Shown: piece by piece, positions 1-6,476 of the stretch
How positions within the stretch are numbered: position 1 is the first letter of the stretch
Layout: each line of letters opens with the position of its first letter
Assembly: GCA_900770405.1 (NCBI GenBank)
Contig: CAAGKL010000239.1
Location: 1-10,943 of the forward strand
Origin: Clostridia bacterium
Lineage (GTDB): Bacteria > Bacillota > Clostridia > UBA1381
DNA: 10,943 bases
Direction of reading: 5' to 3'
Made by a program: the position numbers and the translations under genes
Notes under the pieces: generated by a model
The model's database searches: none
Seen by the model: the letters and a program-made list of their open reading frames with translations, nothing else
What the model was told of the DNA's origin: nothing

Positions 1-926
1 GCCGCGCCGTAATCATCGTAAAATTCAATGCTCAGCGTATCCTCGCGCGCATCGCCCGAGCAAACGCGTACGCCGTCCTCGTAAAGCTCGGCTCTGTCGC
101 CCGTCTTGACCACACAAAGCCTGCCGTCCGTGCCGCAGTAGCTCTGCGAATTTTCGTCGCGCGCACCGGTGATGCGCAGTCCGTAACGGAAATCATCGTC
201 CGACACGAGAAAAATTTTATTTTCCCCGAGCGCAAAGCAGTACATTTTCCGGCTGTTTTGCTTGAAATTATCAACGGTTTGCTGCACCCTGTCATCCGAA
301 AAATTACCCATTTGGCGCATCGAATAACTGCCGTATTTGTCCTCCCACGATTTTGTGCTGACGCCGTAGGCAAGCATACCGTCAGCATCGAAAAATCCGC
401 GTTCGATGTAGGTTGTTTCGAGATTTGTGTGCGTCCTTTCCTCGCAGTCCGCAATTTCCCTGCCTATTATATCTATGCTATAGGTGCGGCTGTTATTATC
501 ATAACTGCAAATTCCGTATTCCTCCATATAGTCATTGCTGATGAGCGTCCTACCGCCGACATTGATACCGCCCGCCGGCTTGCCGTTCACGTAGGTCACA
601 ATATCGGTTGAATAGACATCATAAACCGGCACGAAAAGCTCGCGCCCGGCTTTTGCCTCGTTGACGCTCACATCAACATACGGGGTAAAGCTTCGGCTCG
701 CGCGCGAAATATCCAGTCTGCGTGCCTCGGCGTCCCACGCCACGTCAAAGCCGTAGTGCGCAAGGTTCTCCGCCTCGATATAGGTGCTGTCGTTGTAGTT
801 GTAGCTTTCAATCGGCGAGCCGTCGATAAAGGTCACAATATCCGTGCTTCGGACAACGCCGGTTTTTTCGGCGTGCACCGGCACGGCGAGCACAGCGGCC
901 GCAAGCACCGGCAGCAGATATTTCAC
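1..926 (-). CDS. Secreted stalk-domain (copper amine oxidase N-terminal-like) protein, 3' end outside window
   Basis: This is an open frame of 308 codons running off the low end of the window. The start is a GTG at 924-926 with AAGGGG about seven bases upstream; an in-frame TTG further upstream lacks such a site. Residues 1-19 form a signal peptide (MKYLLPVLAAAVLAVPVHA), with likely cleavage after V-H-A. Two repeats follow, near residues 29-74 and 108-153. Each begins D-I-V-T-[FY]-[IV]-[DN]-G-[SK]-P and ends in a W/Y-D/N then aromatic or aliphatic beta pattern, as in the Cu_amine_oxidN1/stalk-domain family of Bacillota surface proteins. These domains are usually non-enzymatic extracellular modules. 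Residues 160-308 match nothing I recognise; they are rich in Asp, Tyr and Gly and, with C140, the visible part holds six cysteines. The protein is probably exported, and its role is unknown. It lies 60 bases after the Nfn operon and may have its own promoter. Confidence 0.85.
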   Translation of the reverse strand, partial: MKYLLPVLAAAVLAVPVHAEKTGVVRSTDIVTFIDGSPIESYNYNDSTYIEAENLAHYGFDVAWDAEARRLDISRASRSFTPYVDVSVNEAKAGRELFVPVYDVYSTDIVTYVNGKPAGGINVGGRTLISNDYMEEYGICSYDNNSRTYSIDIIGREIADCEERTHTNLETTYIERGFFDADGMLAYGVSTKSWEDKYGSYSMRQMGNFSDDRVQQTVDNFKQNSRKMYCFALGENKIFLVSDDDFRYGLRITGARDENSQSYCGTDGRLCVVKTGDRAELYEDGVRVCSGDAREDTLSIEFYDDYGA

Positions 927-955
927 AAAATCACCCCTTCTTCTTATGTTCAAAG

Positions 956-981
956 CGGGGCACTTAGATAAAAGTGCCCCG
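956..981 (-). other. Perfect 10-bp inverted repeat between gltA-like gene and stalk-protein gene
   Basis: CGGGGCACTT and AAGTGCCCCG flank a six-base loop. In the minus-strand transcript the stem is followed by CUUUGAAC, not a proper U-tract, so it is at best a weak intrinsic terminator for the Nfn operon. It also overlaps the transcription start expected from the possible promoter at 984-1012, so it could be an operator. The two readings cannot be separated from sequence alone. Confidence 0.6.
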
Positions 982-983
982 AA

Positions 984-1012
984 ATATTATTTGCCCGAAA
1001 GCATCTCGTCAA
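984..1012 (-). promoter_or_regulatory. Possible sigma-A promoter for the stalk-protein gene
   Basis: On the minus strand TTGACG (1007-1012) and TAATAT (984-989) are 17 bases apart. The -35 box matches consensus at five of six bases and the -10 box at four. The boxes span the last codons and stop of the gltA-like gene, so a chance match within coding sequence is possible. The predicted start near 977 would leave a leader of about 50 bases before the GTG at 926. Confidence 0.35.
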
Positions 1013-2378
1013 TTGCCTCAGCTGCCGTTTTGCCCGCGCCCATCGCGAGAATTACGGTCGCCGCGCCGGTTACGGCATCGCCGCCGGCGTAAATTCCGTC
1101 CCTTGAGGTCTTGCCGCTCTCGTCCGCGACAATACAGCCGCGCTTGTTCGTCTCAAGCCCCCCGGTCGTCTTTTTGATAAGCGGATTGGGCGTCTGACCG
1201 ATTGCCACGATAACCGTGTCCATATCAATCGTATGCTCCGAGCCCGCAATTGCAACCGGTCTGCGTCTGCCCGACGCGTCCGGCTCACCGAGCTCCATAT
1301 CAATGACCTCAACCGCCTTCAGCCAGCCATTTTCGTCGCCGATGAGCTTCGTCGGGTTTGCCAGCAGCATAAACTCAACGCCCTCCTCCTCGGCGTGCAT
1401 AACCTCCTCGCCGCGCGCGGGGAGCTCCTCACGGCCGCGGCGGTAGATAATATACACCTTCTCCGCGCCCATTCTCTTTGCGCAGCGCGCCGCGTCCATC
1501 GCAACATTTCCGCCGCCGAACACGGCAACACGCTTGCCTACCGTGACCGGCGTGTCATATTCGGGGAATTTATAGCCCTTCATAAGGTTAATTCTCGTCA
1601 AAAACTCGTTCGCGGAATAAACGCCGTTCAGGTTCTCGCCCTCAATGCCCATAAATGACGGCAATCCCGCGCCCGTTCCGAGGAACACCGCGTCATAGCC
1701 CATCTCGTCGCAGAGCTCATCAACCATAATCGTCTTGCCGATAATTACGTTTGTCTCAATCTTAACGCCGAGCTTTTTGAGGTTTGCGATTTCGTTCTGC
1801 ACAATATCCTTCGGCAGACGGAATTCCGGTATACCGTACATCAGCACGCCGCCCGCAACGTGGAACGCCTCGTAAACCGTGACGTCGTAGCCGCGCTTTG
1901 CAAGATCGCCCGCCGCGGTAAGTCCCGCAGGACCGGAGCCGACAACCGCAATCTTTTTCCCGTTCGGCGCGGGCTTTTCAATCTTATCCTCAACGTGCTT
2001 CATATGATAGTCCGCGACAAAGCGCTCAAGCCTGCCGATGCCGACGCTCTCGCCCTTAATCGCACGCACGCACTTCGACTCGCACTGCTTTTCCTGCGGA
2101 CAAACTCTTCCGCAGACCGCCGGCAATGCGTTCGTTTCCTTTATTTTCAGGTAAGCCTTCTCAAACTCGCCCTCAGCAACATACGCGATAAACTCGGGTA
2201 TTTTCACGCTGACCGGGCAGCCCTGCATACAGGGCCTGTGCTTGCAGTTCAGGCATCTCGTCGCTTCATCTATCGCCGTCAGCTCGGTATAGCCCGTCGT
2301 TACCTCGAGGAAATTTTTGTTTCTCTCGTTCGGGCACTGCTCCGGCATCGGATTTTTTTTCAAAGACATATTTGGCAT
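987..2378 (-). CDS. gltA: NfnB-type large subunit of NADH-dependent reduced ferredoxin:NADP+ oxidoreductase (GltA-like flavoprotein)
   Basis: The product is 463 residues, close to the family's usual length. Residues 42-54 hold four cysteines (C42, C45, C50, C54) and 89-103 four more (C89, C93, C99, C103), which in this family bind two [4Fe-4S] clusters. An FAD-binding VVGSGPAGL lies at 145-153, an NADPH-binding VFGGGNVAMDAAR at 286-298, and the second FAD motif (AGGDAVTGAAT) at 431-441. The family includes the glutamate synthase small subunit. The adjacent SudB/NfnA-like partner, and no large glutamate synthase gene in view, favour the cytoplasmic NfnAB enzyme, which couples NADH and reduced ferredoxin to NADP+ reduction by flavin-based electron bifurcation or confurcation. 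That activity is inferred. The start at 2378 was chosen over an in-frame upstream start at 2453, inside nfnA, because GGGAGG sits six bases before it. Names gltA, nfnB and sudA are all in use. Confidence 0.93.
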   Translation of the reverse strand: MPNMSLKKNPMPEQCPNERNKNFLEVTTGYTELTAIDEATRCLNCKHRPCMQGCPVSVKIPEFIAYVAEGEFEKAYLKIKETNALPAVCGRVCPQEKQCESKCVRAIKGESVGIGRLERFVADYHMKHVEDKIEKPAPNGKKIAVVGSGPAGLTAAGDLAKRGYDVTVYEAFHVAGGVLMYGIPEFRLPKDIVQNEIANLKKLGVKIETNVIIGKTIMVDELCDEMGYDAVFLGTGAGLPSFMGIEGENLNGVYSANEFLTRINLMKGYKFPEYDTPVTVGKRVAVFGGGNVAMDAARCAKRMGAEKVYIIYRRGREELPARGEEVMHAEEEGVEFMLLANPTKLIGDENGWLKAVEVIDMELGEPDASGRRRPVAIAGSEHTIDMDTVIVAIGQTPNPLIKKTTGGLETNKRGCIVADESGKTSRDGIYAGGDAVTGAATVILAMGAGKTAAEAIDEMLSGK

Positions 2379-2384
2379 TTTTAT

Positions 2385-2410
2385 CCTCCCATTCTGCCGC
2401 CCCCGCGGCA
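2385..2410 (-). promoter_or_regulatory. GC hairpin plus ribosome binding site before the gltA-like gene
   Basis: In the 47-base gap between the two Nfn genes the minus strand holds TGCCGC-GGGG-GCGGCA (2395-2410), a six-bp stem with a four-base loop, followed by GAAT and the ribosome binding site GGGAGG (2385-2390), six bases before the ATG. No U-tract follows, so it is not a terminator. A nearly identical unit precedes the partner gene at 3278-3300. Confidence 0.6.
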
Positions 2411-2425
2411 TATAAGCAAAAATTC

Positions 2426-3271
2426 TTAACCGTTGGTTCTGCCTATGCGGCAATGCCCCTCCTCGCAGGCACGCGCCTCCTGGCTTTTGAACATCTTCTG
2501 TCTGTTCAGCGCCGCCTGCCAGTCAATCTGATGACCGTCAAAGTCCGGACCGTCCACGCACGCAAACTTCGTCTCGCCTCCGACCGTAACCCGGCAGCCG
2601 CCGCACATTCCCGTGCCGTCAATCATAATCGGGTTCATACTTACAATCGTCTTTATTCCGTATTCCTCGGTGAGCTTGCACACAGCGCGCATCATCATCA
2701 GCGGACCGATTGCGATTACCGCATCATACTTTTCGCCGCCCTCGACAAGCTCGCGCAGGCGGTCGGTAACAAAGCCCTTCGTCCCATTCGAGCCGTCATC
2801 GGTGGTGACAACAAGGTTGTCCGACACTTTTTTGAGCTCGTCCTCCAGAATAATCAGGCTCTTGTCGCGGAAACCGGTGATAACGTCAACCTTTGCTCCG
2901 AGCGAGTGCAGCTTTTTTGCCTGCGGGTAGGCAATCGCCGTGCCGAGCCCGCCGCCGATTACCGCAACGCGGTTCAAGCCCTCGAGCTCCGTCGGCATAC
3001 CGAGCGGGCCGGCAAAATCGAGGATTTCGTCGCCCTCGCAGAGCTTCGCCAGATCGCGCGTTGTCTTGCCGACAATCTGCACAATTATCGTAACCGTGCC
3101 CTTCTCGCGGTCAAAATCCGCCACGGTGAACGGCACACGCTCGCCGTATTCGTCTATGCGCAGAATAATGAATTGCCCCGGCTCTGCCTTTTTCGCAACC
3201 AGCGGCGCGTCCACCTCCATAAGGAAAATCTGCGGGTTCAAATCCTTTTTAGTAACAATTTTGTATCCCAT
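2426..3271 (-). CDS. nfnA: NfnA-type small subunit (SudB / ferredoxin-NADP+ reductase alpha subunit)
   Basis: The product is 281 residues. Residues 1-95 form the flavin-binding barrel, including RVPFT at 45-49. Residues 101-140 form the nucleotide-binding fold, with the glycine motif VIGGGLGTA at 104-112. The C-terminal part holds D218-G-T-G-M-C223-G-G-C226 and C238. Three Cys and one Asp in this arrangement are the known ligands of the unusual [2Fe-2S] cluster of NfnA-type subunits, which separates them from the dihydroorotate dehydrogenase electron-transfer subunit. It should pair with the gene 47 bases downstream to form the cytoplasmic bifurcating transhydrogenase, this subunit taking electrons from NADH. 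The start at 3271 has GGAG six bases upstream; the in-frame extension to 3466 adds 65 residues unlike the family, runs over the promoter, and is rejected. No pyrD or pyr gene is nearby, which also argues against the pyrimidine alternative. Confidence 0.92.
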   Translation of the reverse strand: MGYKIVTKKDLNPQIFLMEVDAPLVAKKAEPGQFIILRIDEYGERVPFTVADFDREKGTVTIIVQIVGKTTRDLAKLCEGDEILDFAGPLGMPTELEGLNRVAVIGGGLGTAIAYPQAKKLHSLGAKVDVITGFRDKSLIILEDELKKVSDNLVVTTDDGSNGTKGFVTDRLRELVEGGEKYDAVIAIGPLMMMRAVCKLTEEYGIKTIVSMNPIMIDGTGMCGGCRVTVGGETKFACVDGPDFDGHQIDWQAALNRQKMFKSQEARACEEGHCRIGRTNG

Positions 3272-3277
3272 TTTTAA

Positions 3278-3300
3278 CTCCAATCTGCCGCCGCGCGGCA
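3278..3300 (-). promoter_or_regulatory. GC hairpin plus ribosome binding site before nfnA
   Basis: The minus strand reads TGCCGC-GCG-GCGGCA (3286-3300), a six-bp stem with a three-base loop, then GATT and GGAG (3278-3281), six bases before the ATG at 3271. It closely resembles the unit before the second subunit gene (2385-2410), including the stem arms and the run of A before the start. Confidence 0.6.
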
Positions 3301-3376
3301 CAAAATCAAAAGAAATATACATCGTTGTCCGACAAAAAATCTGCCGGCAGCCTACGTCCGATTTCACGCGTACAAT

Positions 3377-3399
3377 TTTTGCATAAAAGACCTGCAAAA
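3377..3399 (-). promoter_or_regulatory. Inverted repeat just downstream of the nfnA transcription start
   Basis: TTTTGCA and TGCAAAA form a perfect seven-bp inverted repeat around a nine-base spacer, starting about eight bases after the transcription start expected from the promoter at 3414-3442. This is a plausible repressor site or a 5' stem in the leader. The regulator is unknown. Confidence 0.35.
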
Positions 3400-3413
3400 T
3401 ATCATACAAAATT

Positions 3414-3442
3414 ATTTTATCATATATTCGATAGGTTTTCAA
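3414..3442 (-). promoter_or_regulatory. Sigma-A promoter of the nfnAB operon
   Basis: The minus strand carries TTGAAA (3437-3442), a 17-base spacer and TAAAAT (3414-3419); each hexamer matches consensus at five of six. It lies just past the rplQ terminator in AT-rich DNA. Transcription would start near 3407, giving a leader of about 135 bases before nfnA. The leader contains several dyads (3377-3399, 3341-3350, 3325-3335 and 3286-3300). Confidence 0.7.
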
Positions 3443-3474
3443 GAGCATTTGCCGGAAAATTTGCATTTCAACGC

Positions 3475-3510
3475 AAAAAAAGAGCTCTGCGCCGCAATGC
3501 GCAGTGCTCT
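3475..3510 (-). terminator. Intrinsic terminator at the end of the ribosomal cluster
   Basis: Fourteen bases past the rplQ stop the minus-strand RNA folds as AGAGC-A-CUGCGC, loop AUUGCG, GCGCAG-A-GCUCU. That is an eleven-bp stem with one A/A mismatch, followed by a run of six to seven U. The plus strand also has a short T-run beyond the stem, but no plus-strand gene ends here. Confidence 0.93.
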
Positions 3511-3524
3511 TTTTACATTTTTAC

Positions 3525-3863
3525 TCAGACAAGCTCAAGAATTGCCATAGGAGCAGCATCACCGCGACGGGGGCCATCCTTGATTATTCTCGTGTAGCCG
3601 CCGTTTCTGTCAGCGTATTTCGGCGCAATTTCACTAAAGAGCTTCGTTACAACGTCCTCCTTGGTGATGAACTCCAAAGCCTGACGGCGGGTGTGCAGTG
3701 TGTTTGCTTTGCCGAGAGTAATCATCTTCTCAGCAAGGCTCTGCGTTTCCTTTGCTCTGGTCAAAGTTGTTTCTATTCTGCCTGTCTCCAAAAAACTTGT
3801 TACCAAATTTCTCAGAAGAGCCATTCTCTGGTCTGTAGGCAGGTTAAGCTTTCTTGTACCCAT
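3525..3863 (-). CDS. rplQ: 50S ribosomal protein bL17
   Basis: The 112-residue product has the bL17 core: RNLVTSFLETGRIETTLTRA near residues 18-37, then an ALEFIT region, and a C-terminal GGYTRIIKDGPRRGDAAPMA near 88-107 followed by an aliphatic end. bL17 binds 23S rRNA near the peptide exit tunnel. The length is normal for a short Bacillota form. The ATG at 3863 has AAGGAGG ten bases upstream. It is the last gene of the cluster, 33 bases after rpoA, and is followed directly by the terminator at 3475-3510. That order, rpoA then rplQ, is the usual end of the alpha operon. Confidence 0.98.
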   Translation of the reverse strand: MGTRKLNLPTDQRMALLRNLVTSFLETGRIETTLTRAKETQSLAEKMITLGKANTLHTRRQALEFITKEDVVTKLFSEIAPKYADRNGGYTRIIKDGPRRGDAAPMAILELV

Positions 3864-3896
3864 TTGAAAGTATCCTCCTTCCGTAGCGAATTAATA

Positions 3897-4841
3897 TTAA
3901 TCCTCTTCCTCGCGAAGTGCAAGACCGAGTGCGTGTAATTTGTATTTTACTTCATCAAGCGACTTTCTGCCCAGGTTTCGAACCTTCATCATTTCCTCTT
4001 CGGTCTTGTTTGCAAGATCCTCTACCGTGTTTATGCTTGCACGCTTTAAGCAGTTGTAGGAACGTACGGACAAATCCAGATCCTCGATTGACATTTCGAG
4101 AACCTTTTCCTTCTTGCTCTCCTCTTTCTCCACAACGATTTCGGCATTCTGCCCCTCCTCGGAGAGATCGATAAAGAGCTTGAGAAGATCGCTCATAATC
4201 TTAGCCGCAAGGCTGACAGCCTCGTCCGGCTTAGTTGTGCCGTTTGTCGAAACCTCTATTGTAAGAGTTTCGCGGTCAATGTACTGTCCGACACGTGTAT
4301 TCTCCACCGTGTAATTAACCTTTTTGACAGGTGTGTATATCGAATCCACAGGGATTACGCCTACCGGCGGCTGCATACTCTGCTTATTTTTATCCGCGGA
4401 AACGTAGCCTCTGCCCTTTGACAGAGTAATCTCCATATAAAGCGCAGCGTCCTCGTTGAGCGTTGCAATGTGCAAGTCGGGGTTGAAAATTTCAACATCA
4501 TCGTCGCACTTGATATCGCCCGCAGTGATTTCGCCGGCGCCCTTCGCTTCTATATACACCGTCTTTGATGATTCCGAATGCAGCTTCAGCGCAAGCTTCT
4601 TGATGTTCAGAATTATCTCCGTAACATCCTCCACAACGCCGGGAATAGTCGAAAACTCGTGCTGAACACCGTCGATTTTGATTGCCGTTGCGGCAGCTCC
4701 GGGCAGGCTCGAAAGAAGTATTCTTCTGAGCGAATTGCCGAGAGTTGTCGCATAGCCGCGCTCAAGCGGTGTAATCCGGAACACGCCGTTATTTCCGGAC
4801 ATTTCCAAGCATTCTATATTTGGCTTTTCCATTTCAATCAT
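3897..4841 (-). CDS. rpoA: DNA-directed RNA polymerase alpha subunit
   Basis: The 314-residue length is normal for Bacillota. The N-terminal assembly domain spans about residues 1-230 and contains LERGYATTLGNSLRRILLSS (26-45), the dimerisation and beta-contact region. An acidic, lysine-rich linker runs from about 232 to 248. The C-terminal domain (about 250-310) carries LDLSVRSYNCLKRA with R260 and N263, matching the UP-element DNA-contacting Arg and Asn of the family, and the helix-hairpin-helix NLGRKSLDEVK (289-299). The ATG at 4841 is nine bases from GGAGG; a second Met at residue 4 is too far from that site. It lies between rpsD and rplQ in the alpha operon, so polymerase synthesis is tied to that of ribosomal proteins. 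Confidence 0.99.
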   Translation of the reverse strand: MIEMEKPNIECLEMSGNNGVFRITPLERGYATTLGNSLRRILLSSLPGAAATAIKIDGVQHEFSTIPGVVEDVTEIILNIKKLALKLHSESSKTVYIEAKGAGEITAGDIKCDDDVEIFNPDLHIATLNEDAALYMEITLSKGRGYVSADKNKQSMQPPVGVIPVDSIYTPVKKVNYTVENTRVGQYIDRETLTIEVSTNGTTKPDEAVSLAAKIMSDLLKLFIDLSEEGQNAEIVVEKEESKKEKVLEMSIEDLDLSVRSYNCLKRASINTVEDLANKTEEEMMKVRNLGRKSLDEVKYKLHALGLALREEED

Positions 4842-4901
4842 CTATGAAACCCTCCTTAACATAATCAAGTGAATATCCAACTTACCGAGGGTAGTTAATA
4901 A

Positions 4902-5495
4902 TTACTTAGAATACAACTCGACAATCAAATGTTCCTCAACCTCGTAGTCGATGCAATCTCTTGTCGGCAAGGAAACAACCTTGCCCTGCATCGCGTTCTT
5001 ATCCATATCAAGCCAGCCGGGAACGCCTCTTGAAGCATTTGCTTCGGCAATCGACTTCATATGCTCGGAGTTTTTGCTCTTTTCGCGAACTGCAACTACG
5101 TCGCCTACCTTCACCAGATAGGAAGGAATGTCAACCTTTTTACCGTTTACAAGAATGTGACCGTGGTTTACGATCTGTCTTGCCTCGCGTCTTGTGTTTG
5201 CCAAACCGAGTCTGAATACTACGTTGTCAAGTCTTGTCTCGAGAATTGACAGAAGCTCTTCACCTGTGATGCCGTGCTTCTTTGTAGCCATTACATAGTA
5301 CTTGCGGAACTGCTTCTCAAGTACACCGTATATAAACTTAACCTTCTGCTTCTCGTTGAGCTGCAGTCCGTATTCCGACTGCTTTCTTCTGGTGTTCTTC
5401 GGTGTTCTGTTTGTGCTCTTATGCACGCCCATCACGCCCGGCTCGATACCCAGAGTCTTACATCTCTTGAGAATAGGTTGCATATTCTTAGCCAT
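4902..5495 (-). CDS. rpsD: 30S ribosomal protein uS4
   Basis: The 197-residue product has an N-terminal helical part, the SEYGLQLNEKQKVKFIYGVL motif (40-59), and an S4 RNA-binding domain containing RLDNVVFRLGLANTRREARQ (87-106) then VNHGHILVNGKKVDIPSY. It binds 16S rRNA early in 30S assembly and in several bacteria represses its own operon. Only C12 is present in the N-terminal 40 residues, so this is the zinc-free (C-) form rather than the four-Cys form. The gene lies 24 bases after rpsK, with AGGAGG ahead of the ATG, and 60 bases before rpoA. Its place within the alpha operon, unlike Bacillus where rpsD stands apart, supports a Clostridia-type host. Confidence 0.98.
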   Translation of the reverse strand: MAKNMQPILKRCKTLGIEPGVMGVHKSTNRTPKNTRRKQSEYGLQLNEKQKVKFIYGVLEKQFRKYYVMATKKHGITGEELLSILETRLDNVVFRLGLANTRREARQIVNHGHILVNGKKVDIPSYLVKVGDVVAVREKSKNSEHMKSIAEANASRGVPGWLDMDKNAMQGKVVSLPTRDCIDYEVEEHLIVELYSK

Positions 5496-5519
5496 ACTCT
5501 TTTCCTCCTTCTTATAATA

Positions 5520-5915
5520 TCAGACACGTCTTCTCTTAGGCGGTCTGCAGCCGTTGTGAGGAATAGGCGTTACGTCCTTAATCATTGTAACCTCCAGCCC
5601 TGCTGCCTGCAATGCGCGGATAGCAGCCTCTCTTCCTGCGCCCGGACCTTTTACAAATACCTCAACGGTCTTTAAACCGTGCTCCATAGCAGCCTTTGCA
5701 GCAGTTTCTGCAGCAGTCTGCGCTGCAAACGGAGTGCTCTTCTTGGAGCCGCGGAAGCCGAGTCCGCCGGCACTTGCCCACGAAAGCGCATTACCGTTTA
5801 CATCGGTAATCGTAACGATTGTATTGTTGAAGCTGGAACGGATGTGAGCAGCTCCTCTTTCGATGTTCTTTTTAACACGTCTGGTTCTTGTGGTTTTCTT
5901 TGCTACCTTAGCCAT
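5520..5915 (-). CDS. rpsK: 30S ribosomal protein uS11
   Basis: The 131-residue product matches uS11 over its whole length: a basic N-terminus (KKTTRTRRVKKN), the core AHIRSSFNNTIVTITDVNGN (23-42), SWASAGGLGFRGSKKSTPFA, VKGPGAGREAAIRAL, and the conserved C-terminal TPIPHNGCRPPKRRRV. The protein sits on the 30S platform and lines the mRNA path near the E site. Its ATG at 5915 lies 15 bases after the rpsM stop; the ribosome binding site AAAGGAGG begins within that stop codon, so translation of the two genes is probably coupled. Confidence 0.99.
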   Translation of the reverse strand: MAKVAKKTTRTRRVKKNIERGAAHIRSSFNNTIVTITDVNGNALSWASAGGLGFRGSKKSTPFAAQTAAETAAKAAMEHGLKTVEVFVKGPGAGREAAIRALQAAGLEVTMIKDVTPIPHNGCRPPKRRRV

Positions 5916-5930
5916 TAGCTACTCCCTCCT

Positions 5931-6299
5931 TTACTTCTTCTTGTTAGCCATTGTCTTTGCGGGGCCCTTGCGGGTTCTCGCATTGTTCTTTGTGTTCTGA
6001 CCTCTTACGGGCAGACCCTTTCTGTGACGGATACCGCGGTAGCAGCCTATTTCCATCAGTCTCTTAATATCCAGTGCAACACGGCGGCGAAGATCACCCT
6101 CAACAGTGAACTCTGCGTCGATTGTTTCTCTGAGTTTATTGACTTCTTCCTCTGTGAGATCCTTCACTCTCGTGTCGGGATTAATTCCGTTTTTAGCGAG
6201 AATTTTCTGTGAGCTCTTAAGACCGATACCGTAAATATAGGTAAGACCAATCTCAACGCGCTTTTCTCTCGGTAAGTCAACACCTGCTATTCTTGCCAT
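5931..6299 (-). CDS. rpsM: 30S ribosomal protein uS13
   Basis: The 122-residue product begins MARIAGVDLPREKRVEIGLT and contains YGIGLKSSQKIL (24-35), an H2TH-type fold region, then GCYRGIRHRKGLPVRGQNT (about 87-105) and a basic KKK tail. It sits on the 30S head and contacts tRNA and the 50S subunit. The ATG at 6299 is preceded by GGAGG at 6312-6316, a rather long twelve-base spacing. It is the first gene after the cluster's only large gap and may head its own transcription unit (rpsM-rpsK-rpsD-rpoA-rplQ), with a structured leader of about 140 bases. Confidence 0.99.
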   Translation of the reverse strand: MARIAGVDLPREKRVEIGLTYIYGIGLKSSQKILAKNGINPDTRVKDLTEEEVNKLRETIDAEFTVEGDLRRRVALDIKRLMEIGCYRGIRHRKGLPVRGQNTKNNARTRKGPAKTMANKKK

Positions 6300-6311
6300 A
6301 TTGTTTCTACA

Positions 6312-6448
6312 CCTCCAAATAGTCTTGAGATATCATCAAAATATATATAACATATTCAAGCTCCGCGCAAAACCGGGCGCAAAATGCCATTTTTGCACGG
6401 CAGCCGCACTTGAACAAGTTAAATACCGATTGTTTTTTCTGCGCTTAA
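6312..6448 (-). promoter_or_regulatory. Structured leader of the rpsM-rplQ transcription unit
   Basis: The RNA 5' of rpsM can form at least two stems. One at 6379-6396 pairs GCAAAA(A)U with AUUUUGC around GGC, with one bulged A. The other at 6324-6360 pairs CUUGA-AUAU with AUAU-C-UCAAG, nine pairs with one bulged C, and ends eight bases before the GGAGG at 6312-6316. GCGCAAAA occurs twice in the plus-strand reading of this region, which may allow alternative pairing. Ribosomal protein operons headed by rpsM are controlled by S4 binding to a leader in enteric bacteria. A similar role here is an inference. Confidence 0.45.
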
Positions 6449-6476
6449 TTTATAAAGCGACTTTGTCCAAAGTCAG
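6449..6476 (-). promoter_or_regulatory. Possible promoter for rpsM operon
   Basis: The minus strand has CTGACT (6471-6476), 16 bases, then TATAAA (6449-6454) followed by TT. The -10 box matches at five of six and the -35 at four of six. A GACTTTG/CAAAGTC palindrome (6459-6474) covers the spacer and could be a regulator site. The start would lie near 6442. Confidence 0.4.

Noticed and set aside
2379..2453. Longer start for the gltA-like gene
   Set aside because: The extra 25 residues overlap the end of nfnA and do not resemble the family; the GGGAGG site points to 2378.
2372..3277. A 301-residue open frame on the plus strand opposite nfnA
   Set aside because: It lies antisense to a gene with clear family motifs, has no family features of its own, and begins without a good ribosome binding site; it is a by-product of codon bias on the other strand.
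3341..3350. CTGCCGGCAG followed by a T-run on the minus strand as a terminator in the nfnA leader
   Set aside because: The palindrome has no room for a loop, leaving only about three pairs, too weak for intrinsic termination.
3272..3466. Longer start for nfnA
   Set aside because: The extension reads through the promoter and the hairpin region and is unlike NfnA N-termini; GGAG supports 3271.
6442..6474. Terminator after rpmJ
   Set aside because: The palindrome GACTTTG/CAAAGTC and the CGCTT/AAGCG stem are short and are followed by A-rich rather than T-rich sequence on the minus strand.
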